Shown here one piece after another: positions 45,748-56,072 of a stretch of DNA of 64,000 nt. A program made the translations under genes and the position numbers. The notes under the pieces are model-generated. The model did no database searches. It worked only from the letters and a program-made list of their open reading frames with translations, and was not told the origin of the DNA. This DNA is from Phytopythium helicoides (taxonomy: Eukaryota > Oomycota > Peronosporomycetes > Pythiales > Pythiaceae): NCBI GenBank assembly GCA_024867545.1, contig JANFNE010000033.1, positions 1-64,000 of the forward strand. The letters run 5' to 3'. The stretch's first letter is position 1. The number at the start of each line of letters is the position of its first letter.

Positions 45748-47082
45748 CTACAGATCTTCATGGGTCGACGCCTGTCCTACGCTCGAGGGCTTGGCGCCAG
45801 CGAGGCCCGTGCCCGCCGTCTGCTCCTGCTTGACGCCCACGACGCGCTGCCAGCTCTCGTCCGACCCGCCGATGGACCGGAAAAGGTGCTCCAGCGCGGC
45901 GAGCGCCGTAGAGGAGTCCGAGGATTGAAACACCGACAGGTCCGACAGCAGGCGGCGCGCGAGTCGCTCGCGGCGCTCTTTTCGCACGGGCCATGTGGTG
46001 TGCAGCGTCAGCTTGCGGATCTCCTCCCACTCGGCCGCGATCTCGTTGTTGATGGAGAAGCGGACCGCACCTTCCCGCGCCAAGCGCCGGAGCTGCATCG
46101 CCGTCGAGCTCGAGACGATGACGGACGGGATCGTGATGTTGTACGTCATCCAGCTGTCCTTGACGGCCGGGTGCGCCAGCAGCGTCTCGTTCTCGGGCAT
46201 AACCAGGATCGCGACTGCAGCTCCAGCAAGTTGAGCGTTGGACGATCGCTCAAAGGCGGAGCATCGGCTCGTGCCGGCTGTCAGCAGCACAGCCTTTCCC
46301 CCGACGGAGCTCTCGATCGTGGAGCATGCGTCTTGAACTTCGGCGAGCTCGTACGCCTTGGTCGTGGACAGAATGCTGCCGTACGTGGCAGCTAGGAACA
46401 GCCCCAAATCGATCGGCTTGCTCGAGCTGTCAGCTTGCTTGTGCACGCTGCTGATGACCCCGCTTTGGGCAGAGGCATTCTCGATGTATTTTTTCTCCTT
46501 GTCTGTCCGGGGCGAGCACCTGTAGGGATGGAGCTCGCACACCATTGGCATAAGCCACCCAAAGATTTGCTCGTGCTTGGCCACTTCTCGCAGCATTTGT
46601 CCCGCGCTCTGTCGGATCATGACGGAAGGAATCGTGATCTGCTCTTGGTCATCGTCAACGATCGCGACTGGTCCTCTCACATCGTCCGTTTGGCTGACGA
46701 CGATCAGACCCGCGGCTCCCATGCCCTGAGCAACGCGTGACTTGGTCTCGAACGTGCACTCTCCGCGGTCCACAACAAGGACTGTGAGTCCGTTAGACGC
46801 TTTGAACACCTCTTGCTCAGCTTCAGGAAGGGCAGAACACCCTAAGCGGTCTTCTTCTCGTTGCGGGAAGTACAAGTCGATCTCTCGGTTCATCATCGGG
46901 CCCCCAAAGCTGTCGCGGAAGTACTGGATCGGAGCGAGGCCATTGCGGAGGTACAGCCGACCCCACACAGGTTCCTCCTTCTCGGCCACGACCACTTCTT
47001 TTTCAGTCGGCTCAGCAGAGTCACAGTGGCCGAGCATCAGTGGGGCAATGAGCAGAAGTGTCCATAACCATGAGCCCTTCAT
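45748..47082 (-). CDS. Secretory protein with two protease-associated (PA) domains
   Basis: 444 residues from MKGSWLW (47082), chosen because it begins directly with a signal peptide (hydrophobic residues 4-17); the frame is open upstream to 47274 without a signal-like start. Two PA-type modules are visible: one at about residues 50-190 (VLVVDRGECTFETKSRVAQGMGAAGLIVVS ... ITIPSVMI, in part) and one at about 235-370 (AVLLTAGTSRCSAFE...AQLAGAAVAILVMPENE ... ITIPSVIVSSS). PA domains are lid or cargo-binding modules in proteases and vacuolar sorting receptors. No protease catalytic domain or transmembrane helix follows, so this is probably a luminal or secreted PA-only protein. Confidence 0.8.
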   Translation of the reverse strand: MKGSWLWTLLLIAPLMLGHCDSAEPTEKEVVVAEKEEPVWGRLYLRNGLAPIQYFRDSFGGPMMNREIDLYFPQREEDRLGCSALPEAEQEVFKASNGLTVLVVDRGECTFETKSRVAQGMGAAGLIVVSQTDDVRGPVAIVDDDQEQITIPSVMIRQSAGQMLREVAKHEQIFGWLMPMVCELHPYRCSPRTDKEKKYIENASAQSGVISSVHKQADSSSKPIDLGLFLAATYGSILSTTKAYELAEVQDACSTIESSVGGKAVLLTAGTSRCSAFERSSNAQLAGAAVAILVMPENETLLAHPAVKDSWMTYNITIPSVIVSSSTAMQLRRLAREGAVRFSINNEIAAEWEEIRKLTLHTTWPVRKERRERLARRLLSDLSVFQSSDSSTALAALEHLFRSIGGSDESWQRVVGVKQEQTAGTGLAGAKPSSVGQASTHEDL

Positions 47083-47314
47083 GTTTTTCCTCTTGATAGC
47101 AAAGTGATCTCTCGGAATGCCTTCTTCTTTGGAAATGATGCTTCTCATCGGATCTGGTGGGCGACCACTCGCGAGTGAGAAGCAAATGCGAGAAAGATAC
47201 CGACGCCAACGAAGGGGCGGTTCGTTTGTAAAGAGTCGCTTCATGCACTGTCGTCGCAAGGGCAAAAGTATCATTTCTCTTCATTGGTTTTCCTTAATGC
47301 TCTACATTGTCTGC

Positions 47315-48691
47315 TTACTGCACGCGATCGGCTACCCGTGGCAACGAGAGCTTGAGATTTGAAAGTTGCTGTTCAACGTCCATCGATCCCCAGTCATCCA
47401 ACCCTCCACTCCCTTCCTTGCTGCTGATGGCCTGGACAGGTTTTGATACGGCTAGTGGCAGCGGAGTCCACATGTGATTGATCGCAGTCAACACATCAGA
47501 GACGCTCTGTGGAATCTCTGTGGAACCCGACGAACAATCGACATTTTGGCGAGCGACTCAAATGTGAATCACCCTGCTTTGGCGATCTTGTTGTCTGCTG
47601 GAGTAGTTTGAGCAGTTGAGTGCCGCGTGCGTCGGCCATCAATAAGCGTTGTAGATCATCGGACTCGAGCCCGCTGCCGTGAGCTTCATCGAAAGTAGGG
47701 AACAAGAGCGCGCTATTACCTACAAACATGGCGCATGCTGCAAACACACCCGTCTACAAAGGAAATGCCACACAATAAGTGCATAGAGTGAGACACATTT
47801 TCGCAGAGATTCTCAGGGCAGAGTGCTTACCGACAGCATTTGCAGTGCGAGGTAGGCATCTAAAGCTTCTTTACTGGCTAGGTGAACGATCAGCGTCATT
47901 GTATTTGAGGCAGAGGAGCTTGTCGCTCTAAACGATGAAAATCCACCATGTCGAAGGAGACTCGACTTGTACAGCAGCGGGAAACTTGTATGGAGTGCCA
48001 AAGCTGCGCTCTCGATTGTTCGCTTTGTGTGCATGCTTTCAAAAACACGAAGCCAGCTCTGAGAGTCCTGAGTCGATTCAGGTGACTTCTTACTAAATAT
48101 GACTGTTGCACTCTCTGCGTTTATCAAAGACGCCTGGACAATTGCAGTCTGTTTAGGTGTGGTAAGCAGCGAGAGTGAACAGCAGCAGTCCGACACTGAT
48201 CGGCTCATTGTCGGGGCGACGAACGCTTGTTCAAACGCATAGAATTCGCTCTTCGTCTCATTTGCGTCCTCTCCATCACTGAGCATCCCTTCGAGTGCTA
48301 GGGAGAGTGTATACGCATCGGCCATGAGCCGTGCATGGGCTGAATGAGCTGACGCCAAACGCTCAATGATATCTCGGAACCGGGAAACGGCTTGGCTTAG
48401 TACCACAAGGCTCTTCAAGCGAGCAAGTTCACTTTCACACCCTTCAAATACCACTGCTACAGCAACTTGGGCAACCGAATCAGTCGACATTATCACTTGA
48501 ATGCCTCCTGCTAGCTCGAGGTGGCCAAACTCGGAGCCTTGTGAAAACTGAACGAGTGATGCAAGAAGTGGGCCGAGCATGGACATACACAGCCGCCGCC
48601 CAGAAGAGATTGTGCTTTTGGAAGGAGCATCTTCTCGCTGCCAGTTCACAAGAACGAGGCCAGACGTCGTCAGTATGATGCAAGCCGACAT
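47315..48691 (-). CDS. Longin-like protein, possibly Fuzzy-related
   Basis: Three exons (48691-47831, 47753-47573, 47517-47315) with introns of 77 and 55 bp encode 414 residues. I start at MSACIILTT, ten codons into the open frame, because it begins a beta strand. The N terminus (ACIILTTSGLVLVNW, a helix near 45-60, then GGIQVIMSTDSVAQVAVAVVFEG and a long helix) has the strand-helix pattern of longin domains in trafficking GEFs. The length and this pattern resemble the Fuzzy component of the CPLANE complex (about 418 residues in human), but sequence identity is weak. Intron 2 was placed so that the frame continues into a coherent last exon (VLTAINHMWTPLPLAV); without splicing the frame ends at 47496. 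Confidence 0.65.
47754..47830 (-). other. Intron 1 of the longin-like gene
   Basis: 77 bp, GTAAGC...TTTGTAG, phase 0. It contains an in-frame stop, so splicing is required to reach the downstream coding DNA. Confidence 0.65.
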
Positions 48692-48976
48692 TGTGGAAGG
48701 GGCAAAGTGCAGAAATGGCAAAATATGAAATGCTATTTATGCTCGAAATGGTCATTTCAGGAACGAAGGTGACGAGGTTTCCTCTGGAGGGAAGTTTCAC
48801 CTCGAAGAGTACCCAACCAAGAGTCGCTCAGTTCGACTTCGAGCCTCCAGAGACAACAGCGATTACCCACCCACCACTTCCCGAGCCGAAAGCTCAATGA
48901 GCATTTCCGCAACTGCATGGCTAGTTCTGTAATATATAGCATTTCACCCCCACACCAACGGAAAGCTGCCTACGGG

Positions 48977-51802
48977 TTATTTCGGCGACTGCGATTTTTC
49001 AGTGCGTGGTGGAGGCAACCTGATCCGCAAAGGGTTACTGGCAGATACAGGTTGCCCATTGATGAGAAGTTGAGGAATTGAAGGTAGCGGATCCCCATAG
49101 TTATGTCGCGCTAGAGCTGAGGGGTATAGTGGTCGCATTAATTGATTTGGCTGATGCTGTATCGAGGAGTGCAACGGGTGACTCGAAAGAAATGCATTAT
49201 CACCCATTTGAGGCGGTTCTTGAGACAGTTGCAGCGTGCGAATAGGATGGGAGACGATTGTCCGTGGAGGCGGAGCTAATGCAGTGCTGCCTTGGTAAGG
49301 TGGAATGCTTGATGCAGATGGGAATGAAGCATTCAACATTCCCGAAGGGGGCATGGTGGTTCTTGGCGTATTTGAGCGCTTGACGCGCTTACTCGGTCGA
49401 GGAGCAGTAGCAAAGTCGACAAATTCTACACCACAAAGCCTTGAAAGATCTCGTGATTCTGGATCATACCCACCAGACGCTTGCTGCTGAATAAAATACT
49501 CTCGGGTCTTGGTTATAATGACTGTTCTGGCTTGGTTCTTCATGGTAAATGACGCATTCTCCTGGTCTCTAGCATGCTTGCGTGAGTAATTTGTGGCATG
49601 CTTGGCGTTTTGGAACTCATTAAGAGTCATAGTTTGTTCAGGGCCTCGAAGAAAAGCTTCGACACGCCGATCGCGAGCGTAAATCGCCATCGGCATCTCC
49701 CACGTTTCACTCTTTGACCACTGTGTATTGATCCAGTCCAATCTCAACCTTGCAAGCCTCAAAAGCGTAGTGGATGTCGAGAACTCAGTCTTGACCGTAT
49801 TGGCATCTGACTGCATCCCTAGCACCATAAAGCTCTTGGATGAATCGACGAATGCTCCCAGCATTGAAGGGTCGATTTGCTGAACATAAGTAGACCATTC
49901 TAAAAAGGAGCGTTGATCAGCATCGTCAATCGTAGCCTTCCACAGAGCCTTCAAAGTTTCAGAATCCTTCGTGAGCTCGCTAGCTCGAATTGACCTGGCA
50001 ACCTTGACTGAGAAATCTAGAAACAAACGGTAGGCATCGATGCAACCTGTCTTGGTGCTCTCGGCCAGTGCCAATGCAAACTTGAGAGCCTCACTGTCCT
50101 TTGGCATGGACGCAATAGCTTGAGTTACAGAAACACCAATCTTTGCCCAACCAAATGCAGAGAAAAAGGAACCAAACAGCGGTGCAAGCTTCACCTCGGC
50201 ACGGAATCGGGGGAAGAGCTTCTCAATAAACAAATTCGCGAGCTCATAGTCTTCACCAGACCAATCAACGAGCATCTTGATCATACTCTCCCCAAATACC
50301 ACTGATGGCCTCCAGTACCCACTAGCCTTGGCAATCGTGTCTGCCATAAATGATTGTAGTGCTGCAAAATTGACTGGACCACCCGCTAATGCAGCGATGG
50401 CTGCATCTTCTCCGATATATTGACGTGCGCGACCAATATTTTCCGTCAATGGCCACGCAATGACCGCATACCGGTTGTATCGCGTATCTTTGGTTGCACT
50501 TGAATTGCCCATATAGCTCTCGTAAGATACTTCACCCTGATTGCCCCACAGTTCAGCCAATGTCGCTTTGTCCGGGTTCAACAGGCTTTCACAGGGCTGG
50601 AATCGCTTCTGCCAGTCAATCGAGTAACAGTGCCCAAAGCTTTGACCACTCAGTGTATACCATTTCTCGACGGAATACTTCTTCTGATTCTTTTCCCATT
50701 CAAAGTAGTCAGAATCCCCGAGGTTGCTGCTGACATCGTAATAGTCTACACTGCATTCCAGATTTTCAAGATAAAAAGCCATTCGCTGTCTTGGGTCGGC
50801 ACTCAACTGATTTGCTTCCTCCAACGCTTGAAGTCTTGCACGGTCCTCTCCTTTAAGAGCTCCAGATCCAAGCTCTCCGACGCTCTTTGAGGTGTACTCA
50901 TGTTTAAGGATCCACGTGAAGTGAGTGCCTTCAGCAGCAACCTGCTGTAGAGCGTTTGCTATACCACCCACCATAGGGTCACTTTCAGAGCTCGAACTCT
51001 GGTACAAATGGCGAAACGCAGGAGGTAAACAAATGGAGTATACCAACGCCAACCGGTATCCACTCGTCACACGCTCCACAGAGTGCGCAGCATCAGCATA
51101 GTGGACTGCATAGTGCACTGCAAACGGAGCCGTTCCGTCGGCTTTGCCAAAATCATGGCGAAACTCCTTCGGCATCGTATTCCCTTGATACACCACCAAG
51201 TCTCCGCCTTGATGCTCGGATGGAAGCTGGATGACCAGAGTTGCGATCATACCGTCTTCTTTCTCCGTGTCTTGGTGTTTGAGGAAATGACCTCCAGGCT
51301 CGTAGACGAGCAGCTTGTAAGGCTCGCAGCGCAGCTGTCCGTCCTTGAATCCGAGTCTGGGAGTGACGTGTTCGTTCATGAGTTTGTTGAGTCCTTCTTG
51401 GAAGTGTGGGTTGCGTATGGAGACCTTTCTGTCTTGGGGCTTCATGCTTAGCTGCCAAGTTTTGCGAACGCTTTCATCGAGGACCGTGTCGAATCCCTTG
51501 CCGAACGGTGCTTGCTCACACTGCTCCTTCAGTTTCCTTGCCATTTCTTTCGTTAATGGCACCGGCACGATCCCCACTCCTTCCACGGTCAGCCCCGGAA
51601 CTCCTGGCAGCATCGGCGCCGGTCCTCCAAACGAAAACTCTCCGCTCAGCTGGGGCGTCGTGGCCCTCGCCAGCGCCTCCGACAGCCTCCGAGTCGCATC
51701 CGTAGCCGGCTCTGGCACCTCCTCGTCCTCTTCATCTGACAGCGGGCCCGCCACCTTGGGCTCCTGGCGGAACTGCACAGCGTGCGAGAGCTTGCGGCCC
51801 AT
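48977..51802 (-). CDS. 2OG-Fe(II) oxygenase (prolyl-hydroxylase-like), paralogue A
   Basis: One exon, 941 residues. The N-terminal 260 residues form a 2-oxoglutarate/Fe(II) dioxygenase domain: iron ligands His176 and Asp178 (HFLKHQDTEK) and His240 (ADAAHSVE), and the 2OG-binding Arg250 (SGYRLALVY) ten residues later, the spacing of prolyl-4-hydroxylase-type enzymes. Substrate unknown. The remaining ~690 residues are a helical region without a recognised domain, ending in a Pro/Ser-rich tail. It lies 99 bp from the STE24 start in divergent orientation. Residues about 95-257 are nearly identical at DNA level to paralogue B (57391-59903), while flanking parts are only moderately similar. Confidence 0.85.
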   Translation of the reverse strand: MGRKLSHAVQFRQEPKVAGPLSDEEDEEVPEPATDATRRLSEALARATTPQLSGEFSFGGPAPMLPGVPGLTVEGVGIVPVPLTKEMARKLKEQCEQAPFGKGFDTVLDESVRKTWQLSMKPQDRKVSIRNPHFQEGLNKLMNEHVTPRLGFKDGQLRCEPYKLLVYEPGGHFLKHQDTEKEDGMIATLVIQLPSEHQGGDLVVYQGNTMPKEFRHDFGKADGTAPFAVHYAVHYADAAHSVERVTSGYRLALVYSICLPPAFRHLYQSSSSESDPMVGGIANALQQVAAEGTHFTWILKHEYTSKSVGELGSGALKGEDRARLQALEEANQLSADPRQRMAFYLENLECSVDYYDVSSNLGDSDYFEWEKNQKKYSVEKWYTLSGQSFGHCYSIDWQKRFQPCESLLNPDKATLAELWGNQGEVSYESYMGNSSATKDTRYNRYAVIAWPLTENIGRARQYIGEDAAIAALAGGPVNFAALQSFMADTIAKASGYWRPSVVFGESMIKMLVDWSGEDYELANLFIEKLFPRFRAEVKLAPLFGSFFSAFGWAKIGVSVTQAIASMPKDSEALKFALALAESTKTGCIDAYRLFLDFSVKVARSIRASELTKDSETLKALWKATIDDADQRSFLEWSTYVQQIDPSMLGAFVDSSKSFMVLGMQSDANTVKTEFSTSTTLLRLARLRLDWINTQWSKSETWEMPMAIYARDRRVEAFLRGPEQTMTLNEFQNAKHATNYSRKHARDQENASFTMKNQARTVIITKTREYFIQQQASGGYDPESRDLSRLCGVEFVDFATAPRPSKRVKRSNTPRTTMPPSGMLNASFPSASSIPPYQGSTALAPPPRTIVSHPIRTLQLSQEPPQMGDNAFLSSHPLHSSIQHQPNQLMRPLYPSALARHNYGDPLPSIPQLLINGQPVSASNPLRIRLPPPRTEKSQSPK
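51036..51512. repeat. Gene-conversion tract, copy in 2OG oxygenase A
   Basis: About 477 bp that matches 57681-58158 in inverted orientation with roughly ten substitutions. Similarity drops abruptly on both sides, while the encoded proteins remain clearly homologous beyond it. Confidence 0.85.
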
Positions 51803-51901
51803 GCTTCAAGCTCGCAAATGCCCGCCTTCCAGCCAAAAATACTAGAAAAAGTCCACCCCACTCCACAAATCGCCACGCAGGGATCTCCGCTCTCGGCCGC
51901 C
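51803..51901. promoter_or_regulatory. Shared 99-bp divergent promoter region
   Basis: The only sequence between the start codons of 2OG oxygenase A (-) and STE24 (+). Both promoters and 5' leaders must lie here or inside the opposite gene. No initiator motif identified with confidence. Confidence 0.5.
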
Positions 51902-53445
51902 ATGGCGAACGTGACGAGCGCCGACTGGTGGCGAGCGCCGCTGTACACGGAGCGCGGGTGGCGCGCGTCGGCCGTGCCGTACTTCCAGGCCTGCCTCGTG
52001 TTCGTCACGCTCGTCTACCTGTTCGAGACGTATCTGGACCTGCGGTGCGTCCTCCTCGCGAGCCCCCTAGGTCCATCTTATCTGACAATGACGACTGTAG
52101 GCAGCACCGCAAGCTCAAGGAGACGCAGTTCCCGCCGGCGCTCGACAGCGCAATCCGCGGACTCGGCAGCTATGGGAAGAAGAAGGCGAAGAAGAGCGAG
52201 AAGCAGGAGGCCAAGAGCGAGGAGCTAGGTGACGAGAAGAAGGAGGAGAAGATCGAGGAGACCGAGGAGCTGTCGCTGCTGGACGCGACGCTCGCCAAGT
52301 TCGACAAGAGCCGCGCCTACGGGCTCGACAAGAGCTCGTTCGGGTTCGTGGCCGGCGCCTACGCGCAGATTGAGGCCACGGCATTCCTGCTGCTCGGGTA
52401 CCTGCCGTTCATGTGGACGCTCTCAGGCTCGGCGCTTGAGCTGCTGGGACTCGACGCGAGCAACGAGATCACGCGCGCGCTCATGCTGCTGACGCTCACG
52501 ACGATCCGCGATACGGTCGCCAACCTGCCCTTCGCGCTCTACTCGACGTTTGTGATCGAGGAGCGTCATGGATTCAACAAGCAGACGCTCGGGCTCTTCT
52601 TCATGGACAAGCTCAAGGGCTTCCTGCTGTTTGTGGCCATCGGCTTCCCCGTCACGGCCGCGCTGCTGTTCGTGATTCGCTGGGGCGGTGCGCACTTCTA
52701 CTGGTATGTGTGGGCGTTCCTCTTCGTCTTCTCGCTCGTCATGGTGACGCTATACCCAGTTCTCATCATGCCGCTCTTCAACAAGTTCACGCCACTCGAG
52801 GAAGGAGAGCTGCGCTCGCGGATTGAGGCTCTAGCCGCACAACTCAAGTTCCCTCTCACCAAACTCTTTGTGTGTGACGGCTCTAAGCGTTCGAGCCACA
52901 GCAACGCCTACTTTTTCGGCTTCTTCAAGAGCAAGCGCATTGTGCTGTTCGACACACTGCTTGAGCAGGCGACCCATGACGAAATTGTTGCAGTGCTAGG
53001 ACACGAACTTGGCCACTGGAAGCTTTGGCACACAGCACAGGGGTTTGCAATCCAGCAGCTGTACACACTCGCGCTTTTCTTCGTGTTTGGAAAGTGCATG
53101 AACGACGCTGAGCTGTTTGCGAGCTTTGGCTTTGCCAGCTCTGGCGACGAGCCACTCCCCATCATTATCGGCTTTCTGCTCTTCTCTCAGACTGTCTGGG
53201 CTCCCGTGGATCATGCGCTGTCATTCCTTGTGACCCTTAACACGCGCAAGAACGAGTTCCAGGCGGATGCGTTCGCTGTCGATCTGGGCCACGCACCCGC
53301 GCTCAAGACTGCGCTCACCAAGCTCGCGATCGAAAACTTGAGCAACATGAACCCGGACAAGCTTTACAGCGCGTACCACTACAGCCACCCGCCTCTTGTC
53401 GAGCGCCTTGGTGCCATTTCGGGCCGTGAAAAGAAGACTCAGTAA
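51902..53445 (+). CDS. STE24: CAAX prenyl protease 1 (STE24/ZMPSTE24)
   Basis: Two exons (51902-52044, 52101-53445) with a 56-bp intron give 495 residues. This is the zinc metalloprotease of the ER and inner nuclear membrane that cleaves prenylated CAAX proteins. The HEXXH motif is HELGH (349-353), and the third zinc ligand is Glu433 in NEFQADAFA. Several membrane helices are visible (near residues 25-45 and 140-165, and paired helices around 215-275 and 370-420). An unusual Lys/Glu-rich stretch (about residues 73-105) lies in the first loop, making the protein slightly longer than the yeast and human forms. The splice joins YLDLR to QHRKLKE, the conserved junction. Confidence 0.95.
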
Positions 53446-53472
53446 AAAGGGGAGGACTAAGCGAGCTGAGTC

Positions 53473-53536
53473 AATTCGACAAACGAACAGAGACTTGAGC
53501 GTGCAATTCGACAAACGAACAGAGACTTGAGCGTGC
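53473..53536. repeat. Tandem 32-bp repeat (two copies)
   Basis: Bases 53473-53504 and 53505-53536 are identical direct repeats beginning aattcgacaaacg, in the short gap between the convergent STE24 and PARP genes. Confidence 0.9.
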
Positions 53537-53619
53537 GATCTACGTCTCATTCAACATGCACCACATGAAAAAACACGAAGGGGTTACACTTCCCGTAGAG
53601 TACCTGTAGTCTGCCGATC

Positions 53620-56072
53620 TCAGCAAAACCCGTTGCTTTTAGCGAGCACGACGTACCGCATCCGCGTCTGGTTCGCGTTGTAGATAATGTACTCGCTGTG
53701 GTGAAGCCCCGTGCGCTCTGCGGGCTGCACAGGCTTGCCGAGCGGCCAAACAGTCCCTTCGTCGTCCATCACGTCGCCACGCGGGTCCGGACAGCACGAA
53801 CCGACTCCCTTGCACGAGTCATATCCTTCTTCTCGGTTTCTCCCTCCAGCTGAGACGTGCACGAACTGCTTGGCATTGTCATCCGAATTGATCAGCTCCT
53901 TGCACTCTCCCAAGGCCACCTCGCTCAATAGAAAAATGCAAGGGTTGGACGTCGCGCTGCTTGCCACAGGACGACAGTGGCAATACGCTTGGGCCTTGGA
54001 CACCTTATCCGTAAAGTACAAACCCTTTCCAAATGTTCGACCATTGGAAGCAACTTCGGGTGGCGCAATTCGCAAGCCCTCGCTCAGGATGCCAAGCCAA
54101 TTTGCGACGTGACTGCCATGCCATAGCATCTACAGCATGCAACAGGGGTTATCAGCCAAGTTGAATCCAATGACTTCCTATAAAGTCCCCCAGAACTCAC
54201 ACGTCGGTTGGTTTTGACACGGAATGGCTCGTAGCGCCGCTGTTGGTCGATTTTTTCCACAGAGAAAACACTGACAAGCTGAAGCCGGTCTTGCTTGCGT
54301 CCGCAGCAGTTCGAGTTCTTGATGTACGTCTGAATGAGAGAGTACACGGGGGTTTCCGGCGGCACTGGTCGCAGCGTGCAGTCCATTAGCGCGTAGCACT
54401 CGTCCACATAATTTCGCAGCCGGCATCGCTGAACAGCTTCAACTTCTCGCGCAATACGACGATAGAAGTGGACACCATGAGCACGCAAGATCCCTTCCAT
54501 AAGCGCAACTTTCTTGCCGAGCTTCACCATAGTGTCAATGATGACCAGACGAGTACGATGATGCGGCACGAGCGCGTAAAAGTGACTACTGAGCGTCAAC
54601 AGGACAGCTCTTGATGCGCACCGCGTTCGAAGAGCTTCGTAGATTTCCTCGAGAGTCTCGTACCCCTGTGAAACACATGATGTTCAGTATTCCAAACACC
54701 ACTTTCCAAATTGCTGTGCTTTTTCCATTGTACCCGCTGCATGGTGGTCTTCGATAAGCGCCCAAGCGGTAGATGGAGCACACCGTCGTCGGTCGTTGAC
54801 ATATCAGGGGAAGCACCAAGCTCATCTGTCCCAGACGGCAAGTTATATGCGTAGTAATACGCCATGTCTGGCGGATGGTGGTCGCCGATCATAGTCACGA
54901 AAGACTGCAGCGTCTCGGGTAGGGCAGACGGTAACGGGAACGGGTGTGGGTCTTCCAGCTCGGTGAGCCCAATCGCTGCCGTTTTGGCGTCTTCATCACA
55001 GCTTGCAAGCTGTGCAGTAAGTGATCGGCGTGTTGTGATGCTCGGTTTGGCGGTTGAAGTCGAAGTGCCAGATCGCCGCCGCTTTCGGCCAGACGTGGTT
55101 GTGGGGGGTGACAAAGTAGTCGACGGCGCTGCGGCGGGCGAGGAAGACGAGCTGGTCGATGACAGCGCGAACGGAAGAGATGGTAAAAGGAGCCCGTACT
55201 CGTCCAGCGAGCCCTCAACTCGTTCAAGGCGACCTTGGTTGTCCGTGAGCGCGCTTGTGAGCGTCTCGGAGTACGGCGTGCCTGTCGAGTAGTCGAGCTC
55301 GATCCACGTGTAGCTGCCAGTGCAGACATGGACGAGTAAGTCATGGCAGATCCATGCCACGGTCGCCACCAAAAATACAGCTCACCAGCCGTCCTGGTAG
55401 GGCCGCGCGTGGTGTAGGTGTCGGCGCTCGTCCCACTCGCACTGGGTGTGGCTGGCAAAGCTGGCGCAGAACTCTGTCACGGCCTTGGTCTCCGTCTCGA
55501 GCGGTCCCAGCAGCGCCGTCTTGCCGGCGCACCCGACTCTGCCGGCCCGCGTCCACAGATAGAAGCGTCCGTCTAGCTCGAGCGCCTGGAGCGCGACGAA
55601 CTCGCTCTGGTTGTGGTGCACGCGCGCCTGCATCACGCACACGAGCACACACACAAAACGTTCCACAGCGTGAGCGCGCGCCCGCCGCCAGACTCCTGCT
55701 CGCTCGCCCGCGCACCCGCGTGAGCACCGCGTCGTAGAGCGTCAGCCCGCGGCGCAGCACGCGCGCGCGGCACCGGAAGTCGCCTGGCAGGTACGGGTCC
55801 GGCCGCATGTGGCGCAAGCGCAGCGCCTGCTCCTCGTCCGCCCTGTCCCCCTGCTCCTCCTCGTCCTCTTCCTCCTCCTCGTCGTCTTCGCCAAGCGCCA
55901 CCTTGGCCGACAGCGCCGCGCGCCGCGCCGCCACGCGCTTCTTGAGCGGCGGAGACAGCGCCGAGCGCGCGCCACCGCCCGCCGTCGTCGCCACAGCCGG
56001 CGCCAGCGCCAGCGCAGCGGCCGAGCGCTTGGGCGTCGCAGGCGCGGCCGTCGCGCGCCGCTTCCTCGTCAT
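53620..56072 (-). CDS. Poly(ADP-ribose) polymerase, PARP2/3-like
   Basis: Five exons (56072-55716, 55627-55386, 55313-54734, 54665-54201, 54129-53620) with introns of 88, 72, 68 and 71 bp give 717 residues. Layout: a basic N terminus with acidic run (EDDEEEEEDEEE); a WGR domain (about 100-210, with FYLWTRAGRVG in place of canonical WGR); a linker; the helical regulatory domain (about 355-450, ending VLHLPLGRLSKTTMQRGYETLEEIYEAL); and the ADP-ribosyltransferase domain with the H-Y-E triad His552 (LWHGS), Tyr586 (GKGLYFTD) and Glu694 (HHSEYIIYN). The intact catalytic Glu predicts polymer synthesis from NAD+, in DNA-damage signalling in the nucleus. A Ser/Thr-rich insert sits in the linker before the regulatory domain. 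Confidence 0.92.

Noticed and set aside
45215..45928. 237-codon plus-strand ORF near the PA-domain gene
   Set aside because: Its 3' half lies opposite the PA-domain coding region, and the rest has no domain or biased composition typical of a gene here.
49305..51845. Plus-strand ORFs opposite 2OG oxygenase A
   Set aside because: Shadows. The matching ORFs opposite paralogue B exist only because of the conversion tract.
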